From contig CAZWEI010000046.1 in the NCBI GenBank assembly GCA_964632135.1, forward strand, positions 1-8,741: a stretch of 8,741 nucleotides of DNA. The letters are read 5' to 3'. Shown piece after piece: positions 1 through 5,840 of this stretch. The translations under genes were made by a program, and so were the position numbers. The stretch comes from JBFMAP01 sp964632135. Lineage in GTDB: Archaea > Micrarchaeota > Micrarchaeia > Burarchaeales > JBFMAP01. Positions within the stretch are counted from its first letter, which is position 1, and every line of letters begins with the position of its first letter. The notes under the pieces were generated by a model, which did not search any database, was not told the DNA's origin, and saw only the letters and a list, made by a program, of their open reading frames with translations.

Positions 1-66
1 TCGCCAAACCGAGAATTAGCCGGGGCTACTATTCAAGGATTTCTACAGAGCCGATTTTCCGATAGG
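1..66. other. Unassigned left flank
   Basis: This stretch precedes the his promoter. On the plus strand one frame is open from the window edge to a stop at 127-129, and another is open to a stop at 63-65, so the tail of an upstream gene could end here. Neither short peptide (42 and 20 residues or so) is recognisable to me. No tRNA-like fold or terminator T-run is evident. The stretch is too short to assign. Confidence 0.3.
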
Positions 67-74
67 TTTAAATA
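67..74 (+). promoter_or_regulatory. TATA box of the hisD operon
   Basis: TTTAAATA matches the archaeal TATA consensus and is preceded by a purine-rich AGG-type element. Transcription would be expected to begin about 25 nt further on, near 97-101, giving an untranslated leader of roughly 85 nt before the chosen hisD start at 184. The call rests on the match and the spacing only. Confidence 0.55.
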
Positions 75-80
75 CTTGCG

Positions 81-106
81 TTCCCACAATATTCCCACAA
101 TGGGAA
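81..106. promoter_or_regulatory. Dyad and direct repeat at the expected hisD transcription start (candidate operator)
   Basis: TTCCCACAAT occurs twice, at 81-90 and 92-101. The second copy forms an inverted repeat, TTCCCA (92-97), CAA spacer, TGGGAA (101-106). The dyad lies over the expected transcription start set by the TATA box at 67-74, where an archaeal repressor would block polymerase. A repressor site for the his operon is an inference; no cognate regulator is known from this window, although the ACT-domain protein at 3761-4165 could sense an amino acid. Confidence 0.4.
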
Positions 107-183
107 ATACGTGTAAATGGTGGAAATGATGGTTGGTGTGTTGCTTCACATCGGACAGTGTTGATGCAAGGGCTTCTTCTTAC

Positions 184-1482
184 GTGAGGGTTTTTCGAAT
201 CTCCGGAATGAACGCGCGCAAAAAAGAGAGAATTATGAGGCGCGCGGAATTCGATATTGAGGTCGTAGCGGAGCGAGCGAAGGGAATAGTTGGGGAGGTG
301 AGGAGGCGCGGGGACGGGGCGCTTCTTGAATACACGGAAAAGTTTGACGGGGTGAGGCTGAGCGCGAGCGAGTTGGGGGTGAGTGCGCGCGAGATTGAGC
401 AGGCTTATTCTCGAATCGACAAAAATTTGCTGCGCGCGCTGAAGAGGACCGCGCGGAACGTAAGGAAATTCCACCAGAGGCAGGTTCCGCGCGAGTATCG
501 GGTCGAGATTGAAAAAGGGATAGTTGCGGGAAGGCGCGCGATTCCTGTTGATGTCGCTGGCCTTTATGTGCCGGGAGGGAAAGCGAGGTATCCGTCCGTG
601 ATGCTTATGCTTGCTATTCCTGCGAAAATCGCTGGAGTGAAAAAAATAATCGCGTGCACGCCGCCGCGCGAAAATGGGGGAATTGATGGGGCGACGCTCG
701 TTGCGGCGGACATTGCAGGCGTGGATGAAATTTACAAGGCGGGAGGAGCGCAGGCGATTGCGGCGATGGCGTACGGGACTGAAACGATTCCGCGCGCAGA
801 CGTGATCGCAGGACCCGGGAATCCCTACGTGTGCGCGGCGCAGAGAATGTTGCGGGATGTCGCGCGCATCGATTTCCCGCCAGGGCCGAGCGAGGGGATG
901 GTTCTCGCGGACAGGAGCGCGAACCCCCTCTTTGTTGCAGCGGATGTTCTCTCGGAGGCGGAGCACGGACCGGATTCCGCTGGAATTCTGGTGACGAATT
1001 CGGAGGAACTCGCGCGCAATGTTGGGAAGCGGTTGGAGGAGATGATTAGCGAATTGCCCGAGCCGCGCGGAAAATACGTGAAAGAAAATATGCGAACTTA
1101 CGGCGCGCTGCTGGTTGCGGATAGTTTTCAGGAGGCGGTTGATTTCGTCAATGAGTACGCGCCTGAGCATCTTGTGCTTAATGTGAGGAGGCCGCGCGCG
1201 GTTCTGAGAAAAATAAGGAGCGCGGGAACAGTGTGCCTGGGCGCGTATTCGCCAATCACGCTCGGGAATTTCATCGCAGGACCGAACGCGATACTTCCCA
1301 CAGGGGGTTTCGCGCGCAGGTTTTCGGGCGTGAGCGTGGATACGTTTTTGAAGAAGCAGACTGTTGAGTGCGCGAGCAAGAAAGGATTGCGGAATGTTGC
1401 GCACGATGTTGTTGAGTTGTGCGGGTTCGAGGGGTTTCCCGCGCACGCGCGCTCTGTTGAGGTGAGGTTTGCGGGGGATTGA
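184..1482 (+). CDS. hisD: Histidinol dehydrogenase
   Basis: Catalyses the two NAD-dependent oxidations of L-histidinol to L-histidine, the last steps of the pathway, in the cytoplasm. From the GTG at 184 the product is 432 residues, the family's usual length, and begins MRVFRISGMN as HisD proteins do; the frame is open further upstream (from 133), and an ATG at 208 is an alternative. Clear signatures are the PGG-A-YPS stretch, GGAQAIAA, GPGNPYV, GPSEG, the catalytic Glu328-His329 (APEHL), LPTGG, and Glu416 and His421 near the C-terminus. Compared with E. coli HisD, the zinc ligand Gln259 is Glu258 here, the ligand Asp360 is Asn362, and His367 is Ala369, while the ligands His262 and His419 are kept (His261, His421). 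No good ribosome binding site precedes the GTG. It is the first gene of the his operon, one base before hisB. The identification is certain; activity is probable but the site changes deserve a test. Confidence 0.95.
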   Translation: MRVFRISGMNARKKERIMRRAEFDIEVVAERAKGIVGEVRRRGDGALLEYTEKFDGVRLSASELGVSAREIEQAYSRIDKNLLRALKRTARNVRKFHQRQVPREYRVEIEKGIVAGRRAIPVDVAGLYVPGGKARYPSVMLMLAIPAKIAGVKKIIACTPPRENGGIDGATLVAADIAGVDEIYKAGGAQAIAAMAYGTETIPRADVIAGPGNPYVCAAQRMLRDVARIDFPPGPSEGMVLADRSANPLFVAADVLSEAEHGPDSAGILVTNSEELARNVGKRLEEMISELPEPRGKYVKENMRTYGALLVADSFQEAVDFVNEYAPEHLVLNVRRPRAVLRKIRSAGTVCLGAYSPITLGNFIAGPNAILPTGGFARRFSGVSVDTFLKKQTVECASKKGLRNVAHDVVELCGFEGFPAHARSVEVRFAGD

Positions 1483-1483
1483 G

Positions 1484-2269
1484 ATGGAAAAACTTGGAGT
1501 GAGAATTGTTGCAGCGAGCGAGAAGAAAGCGCTCGTCGAGAGAAGGACGAGCGAGAACGAGGCGAGAGTTGAGGTTGAGTTTGGGAAGAGAAAAAAGTGC
1601 GAGATAAAAACTCCGGTGGAATTCCTCAGCCACATGCTCCAAACTATCGCGTGGAACTGCGGGTTCAATTTGAAACTGCGCTACAAGGCGAAGAATTACA
1701 AACTCACGCACGTGGTTTTCGAGGATGTGGGAATTGTTTTGGGAAGGGCGTTGCGCGAGGTGATGATTAGGAGAATTGATGGAAGGGGTGCGAATGCGCG
1801 AGGTGCGAACGTCACATACCCACGCCTAAAGGCGTGGGCTTGCTGTAATTTGGAGGAAGCGGAAGCATCTGCGCCTTTACCCGCGGCTAAAGCCGCGGGC
1901 TTCGGGCGTGAGTATGTGAGGGGTTTGGTTGCGGATTTGGGCGTCATTGATGAGGCGGGCGCGCTCGTGGGAGTGAGTTTCGAGGGGAGGCCTGAGCTGA
2001 ATATTGTAAGTTTGAACCGAGAGATGCGCGTTAGAGAAATGTTGGCTGGAAATGTTGAGGATGCGCGCGCCTGCGATTTGGATGATTTTTTGAAGGGGTT
2101 CGCGCTCGGGATGGGCGCGACATTGAACGTGTATCTGCTTTCAGGGGAGGACCCGCACCACATTTGGGAAAGCGTTTTCAGGGGGTTGGGGTGCGCGCTT
2201 GCGCAGGCGTTCGAGCGGAATGAATTCAGAAAGGGCGCGTGCGCGGGCGTGAAGGAGACAACGGGGTGA
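1484..2269 (+). CDS. hisB: Imidazoleglycerol-phosphate dehydratase, divergent and with an in-frame insertion
   Basis: Dehydrates imidazole glycerol phosphate to imidazole acetol phosphate. The ATG at 1484 follows hisD by one base and has GGGGGA ahead of it; a TTG at 1469 is less likely. The product is 261 residues against about 190-200 for a monofunctional enzyme. Family features: EFLSHMLQTIA (His50), HVVFED (His76, Glu80), LGRAL, DEAGALVGVSFEGRPELN, MGATLNVY, and HHIWES (His225, His226, Glu229). The first HHxxE metal motif has become HVxxE, LDHML has become LSHML, and DxSGRP has become SFEGRP. Roughly residues 104-145 have no counterpart in the family and coincide with two perfect palindromes at 1819-1838 and 1880-1899. 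The family and fold are clear; the paired changes leave open whether it is fully active. There is no phosphatase domain. Confidence 0.85.
   Translation: MEKLGVRIVAASEKKALVERRTSENEARVEVEFGKRKKCEIKTPVEFLSHMLQTIAWNCGFNLKLRYKAKNYKLTHVVFEDVGIVLGRALREVMIRRIDGRGANARGANVTYPRLKAWACCNLEEAEASAPLPAAKAAGFGREYVRGLVADLGVIDEAGALVGVSFEGRPELNIVSLNREMRVREMLAGNVEDARACDLDDFLKGFALGMGATLNVYLLSGEDPHHIWESVFRGLGCALAQAFERNEFRKGACAGVKETTG
1819..1838. repeat. Perfect palindrome 1 in hisB
   Basis: Arms CCCACGCC (1819-1826) and GGCGTGGG (1831-1838) are perfect reverse complements around the loop TAAA; the outer loop bases can also pair. It is followed by CTT, as is palindrome 2. In the hisB frame the loop is read as CTA-AAG, so the TAA in the loop is not a stop. 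Confidence 0.9.
1880..1899. repeat. Perfect palindrome 2 in hisB
   Basis: Arms CCCGCGGC (1880-1887) and GCCGCGGG (1892-1899) pair perfectly around the same TAAA loop. It is followed by CTT and preceded by TTTA. It starts 61 nt after palindrome 1, so it is read in a different phase (GCT-AAA), again avoiding the TAA stop. Confidence 0.9.
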
Positions 2270-2273
2270 CTCG

Positions 2274-3137
2274 ATGATAAGATTTGCAATTCCGAACAAG
2301 GGAAGGATGTGCGAGCCGGCAATAAGGATGCTGGAAGAGGCAGGAATAAAATTGTTGAACGGCGAAGGGGGCGAGCGGAAGCTGTTCGCAAGAACCTCGA
2401 ATCCAAACGTGCAGGTCATTTTCGTGCGCGCGCAGGACATTCCGGAGTATGTCGAGGCAGGCGCGGCGGATGCGGGAATAACGGGCTATGATTTGGTTGT
2501 GGAAACAGGCGCGCGCGTTGAGTTGATTGAGAAGTTGAATTTCGGCGGGTGCAGTGTCGCGCTCGCGGTTCCTGAGAATTCGGGCGCGAAGAGCGTGCGC
2601 GCGCTAAGGGGGAAGAGGATTGCGACGAGTTTGCCTGGAATAACGCGCGCATTTTTCAGGAAGGAAAAAATTCCCGTGAAAATCGTGCGAATATCCGGCG
2701 CGGCCGAAATAACGCCGTATCTCGGGATAGCGGAGGCGATTGTGGACAATGTGAGCACTGGAACCACGCTCGCGCTAAACAATCTACGCGTTCTCGAAAC
2801 CCTGCTCGAATCGAGCGCGTGCTTCATCGCGAACAAAAAAATCGCGCGGGAAAAGCGGGAGGTGGTTGGGGAGATCGCGCTCTCGTTTCGCGGGATGATG
2901 AACGCTGGGGGGAAGAAATACGTGATGGCGAACGTGGGAAGCGATGAGGCGCTGGAAAAAGTCGTCCGCGTGATGCCCTGCATGGAGAGCCCCACCGTTC
3001 TTCGGCTCGCGAAAAAAGAGGAGTACGCGGTGCACGCCGTCGTGGAGGAGAGCGAGCTTGCGCGCGCGATAATGAGGATGAAGGAGGCCGGCGCGAAGGA
3101 CATTTTGGTGCTCGCGATGGAGAGGGTTGTTCCATGA
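2274..3137 (+). CDS. hisG: ATP phosphoribosyltransferase, long form
   Basis: Joins ATP and phosphoribosyl pyrophosphate to make phosphoribosyl-ATP, the first and usually feedback-controlled step. The 287-residue length fits the long form, which carries a C-terminal regulatory ACT-like domain (about residues 205-287) that binds histidine, and needs no HisZ partner. The N-terminus has the typical IPNKGRM (Lys9-Gly10-Arg11), then a G-Y-D-L segment and the phosphoribosyl-binding loop DNVSTGTTL (residues 158-166). The ATG at 2274 lies four bases after the hisB stop, with GGGGTGA overlapping that stop as ribosome binding site, so coupled translation is likely. The gene overlaps hisH by four bases (ATGA). 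No key residue appears to be missing. Confidence 0.95.
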   Translation: MIRFAIPNKGRMCEPAIRMLEEAGIKLLNGEGGERKLFARTSNPNVQVIFVRAQDIPEYVEAGAADAGITGYDLVVETGARVELIEKLNFGGCSVALAVPENSGAKSVRALRGKRIATSLPGITRAFFRKEKIPVKIVRISGAAEITPYLGIAEAIVDNVSTGTTLALNNLRVLETLLESSACFIANKKIAREKREVVGEIALSFRGMMNAGGKKYVMANVGSDEALEKVVRVMPCMESPTVLRLAKKEEYAVHAVVEESELARAIMRMKEAGAKDILVLAMERVVP

Positions 3138-3778
3138 GAAACAGGAGGGTTGTCGTGGCGGTCGTGGATGCGGGCGCGGGAAACTTGGAGAGCGTGAGGA
3201 AGGCGCTCGAAGCGTGCGGGGCAGAGGCGAAGATTGTGCGGAGCGTGCGCGGGATGGAAGAGGCGGACGCGCTCGTGCTTCCGGGTGTTGGTTCGTTCTC
3301 CTGCGTAAATAAAATCGGAAGTTTGCGAGAGGCGATAATCGAATGCGCGCGCGAGAAGCCGCTCCTTGGGATATGCCTTGGGATGCAGTTTCTGTTCGAG
3401 GGAAGCGAGGAGGCAGAAGGCGAGGGGTTGGGAATTTTCAAGGGGCGTGTGAGAAAAATTGGAGGAGGGGTGAAGCTGCCGCAGATTGGGTGGAATGGAA
3501 TAGAGAAAATGAAAGAATGCGAACTGCTCGGGGGAATTCCTGATGAGAGTTATTTTTACTTCGCGAACTCGTACGCCGTGAGGCCCGAGGACGAGGGGGT
3601 TGTCGCGGCGGTCACAAATTATGGGGAGGTGTTTCCTTCAGTAATCGCGCGCGGGAATGTTTTCGGGGTGCAGTTCCACCCTGAAAAAAGCGGAGAGGTT
3701 GGGCTGAGGGTGTTGAAAAATTTCATTGAGGTTGTTGAGGAGCGCGGGCGCGACTGGGGGTTAGAGGTATTTCCTTAG
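3134..3778 (+). CDS. hisH: Imidazole glycerol phosphate synthase, glutamine amidotransferase subunit
   Basis: Releases ammonia from glutamine and passes it to HisF for ring closure. It is a class I amidotransferase of 214 residues, near the usual 200. It carries DAGAGNL near the N-terminus (residues 12-18), VLPGVGSF, the nucleophile elbow GICLGMQ (Cys81) and QFHPEKS with His182 and Glu184 completing the triad. The ATG overlaps the hisG stop as ATGA; a few residues ahead of the usual start may be extra, and GTG codons just inside are alternatives. Its last 18 bases overlap the end of the convergent ACT-domain gene on the other strand. Its partner hisF lies 2 kb further on, beyond the ACT and SpoIIM-like genes. 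Confidence 0.95.
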   Translation: MRNRRVVVAVVDAGAGNLESVRKALEACGAEAKIVRSVRGMEEADALVLPGVGSFSCVNKIGSLREAIIECAREKPLLGICLGMQFLFEGSEEAEGEGLGIFKGRVRKIGGGVKLPQIGWNGIEKMKECELLGGIPDESYFYFANSYAVRPEDEGVVAAVTNYGEVFPSVIARGNVFGVQFHPEKSGEVGLRVLKNFIEVVEERGRDWGLEVFP

Positions 3779-4165
3779 GAGTTTCGCGGCCTTCTTCGGC
3801 TTGTCGACCTTGAGCGAGATGAGCACCTTGCCCTCCTTCCTTCCCCTTCCGCCCTCGCGCGTGAGCCACTGCGCGTGGATGATGTTCACGTGGTTGTCCG
3901 CGAGTTTGCGCGAGACGTCCGCGAGCTCGCCAATCCTGTCATGGAGTTTGACAACGAGCGTGTCAGAATCGAGGACTTCGAACCCCGCGTTCTCGAGAAC
4001 CCTGACCGCGCGCTTGTCCGAGGAGGTAACGAGGTGTATGGCAGCCTTGTCCGCGATCGCGTGCGCCGAGATGTACTTCAGGTTTATCCTGTTGTTCGCG
4101 AGCAGGACGGAAATGTCCGCGAGGAGCCCGACCCTGTCCTCGCTGAGAACGGTTATTTCCTTCAT
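3761..4165 (-). CDS. Small protein with two ACT domains
   Basis: The 134-residue product from the ATG at 4165 begins MKEITVLSEDRVGLLADIS, a classic ACT-domain opening. A second, similar unit begins near residue 67 with TLVVKLHDRIGELADVSRKL. The two units account for almost the whole protein, so it is a stand-alone ligand-binding protein with no DNA-binding or enzyme domain. ACT domains commonly bind amino acids and control metabolic enzymes; which ligand this one binds cannot be read from the sequence. GGTGGT precedes this ATG. The open frame continues upstream to 4264, but the added residues are hydrophobic, unlike the family, and run through the divergent promoter region. The gene sits inside the his cluster on the opposite strand, which makes histidine sensing an attractive guess. 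Its codons favour C at third positions, unlike the neighbouring his genes. Confidence 0.85.
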   Translation of the reverse strand: MKEITVLSEDRVGLLADISVLLANNRINLKYISAHAIADKAAIHLVTSSDKRAVRVLENAGFEVLDSDTLVVKLHDRIGELADVSRKLADNHVNIIHAQWLTREGGRGRKEGKVLISLKVDKPKKAAKLLRKYL

Positions 4166-4249
4166 TGGACCACCAGGGTTATATTTAAATGCAAAGATAA
4201 ATAAACGTGCGCAAAATAAAATGAATGAGAGATAAATCGGAGGGCGACC
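4166..4249. promoter_or_regulatory. Divergent promoter region between the ACT and SpoIIM-like genes
   Basis: This 84-bp AT-rich gap holds a TATA-like stretch ATATTTAAAT at 4181-4190. Read on the plus strand it would start transcription near 4214, leaving a leader of about 36 nt with GGAGGG at 4239-4244 before the ATG at 4250. Read on the minus strand the same box would start inside the ACT gene, so the ACT promoter is more likely a TTTATTTA-like element around 4196-4206. The second assignment is weak. Confidence 0.5.
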
Positions 4250-5101
4250 ATGGTTCTTGAGCATCTCATATCAACGAAGAGGATTGAGCGGACGCCCGCG
4301 CTCACGCTCGTGCTCGCGTTCGTGTTCGTGTCAGTCGCGGTTCTTATCACGCATTATTTCTACCCCGCGGGCTCGTCGCTGTTCATAATAGAGCTCATTG
4401 TGATGCCCGCGATACCGTTCTTTCTTAAGTTCATACTGCATGAGGAGAAGGAGCATGAGATCGAGGCGCACCACAAGCACAACCTGTGGAAAATATACAA
4501 GCCGATCATCGAGCTGTACGGGGTCTTCTTCATAGGTGTGGCGCTCAGTTTCGCGTTCTGGGCGGCGGCGCTCCCGCAGGACGTGTCCGCGAGGATGTTC
4601 GCCGACCAGCGCGCGGAGCTCGGGCTTCTCACTGGAGCCGGCACCGGGAGCGGGCAGTTCACGTACAACAAGTATGCGGAGTTCAGCATGGTGTTCTCGC
4701 ACAACCTCGGGGTCCTCTCGCTCATGCTGATATTCTCGTTCCTTTACAGCATAGGCGCGGTGTTCCTTCTCGTGTGGAACGCCTCGCTGCTCGGGATATT
4801 TCTCGAGACGTACATCCGCGGGCTGATTCCTGTCTTCTCGCATCTGGGCGCGATCGCGTTCCCTGCCGCGTTCAGCCTCGGGTGCGTGAAGGGCCTGCTC
4901 GCCGTACTGCCCCACGGGATGTTCGAGATTCCCGCGTTCTTCGTCGCGAGCCTTGCCGGCGGGATAATGTCGGTCGCTCTCGAGCACAGGATGTACCGCA
5001 AGCGCGAGTTCATCAATATGATGGAGGACGTCGGGAAACTCGTGATACTCTCCGTCCTACTGCTCGCGGTCGCGGCGTTCATAGAGTCGCTTTACATTTA
5101 A
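4250..5101 (+). CDS. SpoIIM-like (DUF95) integral membrane protein
   Basis: A 283-residue polytopic membrane protein with about six or seven hydrophobic segments (near residues 16-34, 43-63, 86-108, 152-176, 193-220, 227-244 and 262-282) and a charged stretch at 64-85. The motif PHGMFEIPA (221-229) is the hallmark of the stage II sporulation protein M family, which is widespread in archaea that do not sporulate; its role there is not established. The start at ATG 4250 has a strong GGAGGG five bases ahead. hisA follows 19 bp downstream, so this gene probably heads the hisA-hisF-hisIE transcript. Its codons prefer C in third positions, unlike the his genes around it. No link to histidine synthesis can be seen in the protein itself. 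Confidence 0.8.
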   Translation: MVLEHLISTKRIERTPALTLVLAFVFVSVAVLITHYFYPAGSSLFIIELIVMPAIPFFLKFILHEEKEHEIEAHHKHNLWKIYKPIIELYGVFFIGVALSFAFWAAALPQDVSARMFADQRAELGLLTGAGTGSGQFTYNKYAEFSMVFSHNLGVLSLMLIFSFLYSIGAVFLLVWNASLLGIFLETYIRGLIPVFSHLGAIAFPAAFSLGCVKGLLAVLPHGMFEIPAFFVASLAGGIMSVALEHRMYRKREFINMMEDVGKLVILSVLLLAVAAFIESLYI

Positions 5102-5120
5102 TCTGAGTGGAGGGTGTTGC

Positions 5121-5840
5121 ATGATAGTCATTCCGGCAGTCGACATACTGGGAAAAAAATGCGTGAGGCTGAGGAGGGGAGATTTCGCCAGTGCGACCGT
5201 TTTCTCGCGCGAGCCTGTGCGCGTTGTTAGGGAATTTGTTGGCGAGGGCGCCGAGCTCGTGCATGTCGTGGATTTGGACGGAGCGCGCGCAGGAAAAATG
5301 AAAAACTTCGGGACGATTGAAAAAATAATCAAAAATTCGGACGCGCGCGTTCAGGTCGGCGGCGGGGTGAGGGACAGGGAGACCGCGAGGAGAATACTCG
5401 AGTTAGGGGCGAACGTGGTGCTGGGCACCGCTGCGATAAAGCGCGAGAAGTTCGTACGCGAGATTGTTGAGGAGTTTGGTGGGGCGCGCGTCGTGGTTGC
5501 GCTCGATGCGAGGGGAGATAAAGTTGCCGTGGAGGGGTGGCGGAAAAGCGCGCGCGCGGATGTTTTTGAGGCTGCGAGAAAATTCGAGAGGATTGGGGTT
5601 GGCGGAATTCTTTTCACGAGCGTTGAGAGGGACGGAATGCTTGAGGGGCCTGATATTCGCGCCGTGGAGAAAATGGCGCGCGCGGTTGATGTTCCTGTAA
5701 TCGCATCTGGCGGAGTCTCGTCGCTTGATGATTTGAAACTGCTGAAACGCGCAGGCGCGTGGGGCGCGGTAGTGGGAAGGGCGCTTTACGAAAAGAAGTT
5801 TGAATTGAAAGAGGCGATATCGTGCTTGCAAAAAGGATAA
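5121..5840 (+). CDS. hisA: ProFAR isomerase (phosphoribosylformimino-AICAR ribotide isomerase)
   Basis: Performs the Amadori rearrangement of ProFAR to PRFAR, the substrate of HisF-HisH. The 239-residue protein is a half-barrel-repeat TIM barrel with the catalytic aspartates Asp8 (IPAVDI) and Asp129 (VALDARG), the phosphate-binding motifs QVGGGVR and IASGGVSS, VVDLDGARAG, and FTSVERDGMLEGPD, where the family often has TDIDRDG. The strong GGAGGGTG at 5109-5116 sets the ATG at 5121. The last 19 bases overlap hisF. Trp synthesis specialised PriA-type proteins share the fold, but the his context favours HisA. Confidence 0.93.
   Translation: MIVIPAVDILGKKCVRLRRGDFASATVFSREPVRVVREFVGEGAELVHVVDLDGARAGKMKNFGTIEKIIKNSDARVQVGGGVRDRETARRILELGANVVLGTAAIKREKFVREIVEEFGGARVVVALDARGDKVAVEGWRKSARADVFEAARKFERIGVGGILFTSVERDGMLEGPDIRAVEKMARAVDVPVIASGGVSSLDDLKLLKRAGAWGAVVGRALYEKKFELKEAISCLQKG

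Larger units (their letters stand above)
1809..1907. mobile_element. Palindromic insert inside hisB (REP-like or IS200/IS605-end-like)
   Basis: This is the part of hisB with no counterpart in the enzyme family; its edges are approximate (placed from the protein alignment by eye). It holds two hairpins of nearly the same design, TACCC-(A/G)CG-(C/G)-CTAAAG-(G/C)-CG-(T/C)-GGGCTT. The reading frame passes through without a stop. Hairpins of this look resemble, from memory, the ends of IS200/IS605-type elements and REP elements, and TTTAC, a typical IS200/IS605 target tail, stands at 1876-1880. No transposase is present, so this would be a non-autonomous or residual element. An in-frame palindromic element is otherwise known best from Rickettsia. 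No flanking target duplication is evident. Confidence 0.5.

Noticed and set aside
100..164. Tiny open frames in the hisD leader (100-129 and 126-164) as possible leader peptides
   Set aside because: They have at most one histidine codon and no ribosome binding site. Classical his attenuation by a leader peptide is not expected in archaea.
122..175. Possible C/D-box small RNA (ATGATGG and TTGATGC look like C boxes)
   Set aside because: No CTGA D box is placed properly, so the pattern is incomplete.
133..183. Upstream GTG at 133 as the hisD start
   Set aside because: The added residues are unlike HisD. The GTG at 184 gives the family length and N-terminus.
43..1668. A 541-codon open frame on the minus strand, opposite hisD
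   Set aside because: It is a shadow created by GCG-rich codons of hisD. The protein is arginine- and proline-rich with no recognisable domain, and hisD on the other strand is certain.
2416..3441. Minus-strand and out-of-frame open frames over hisG and hisH
   Set aside because: They are low-complexity Arg/Ser/Pro shadows of certain genes, with no domains.
4166..4264. Longer N-terminus for the ACT protein from 4264
   Set aside because: The extension would overlap the start of the SpoIIM-like gene and the divergent promoter, and the ATG at 4165 has a good ribosome binding site and begins exactly at the ACT domain.
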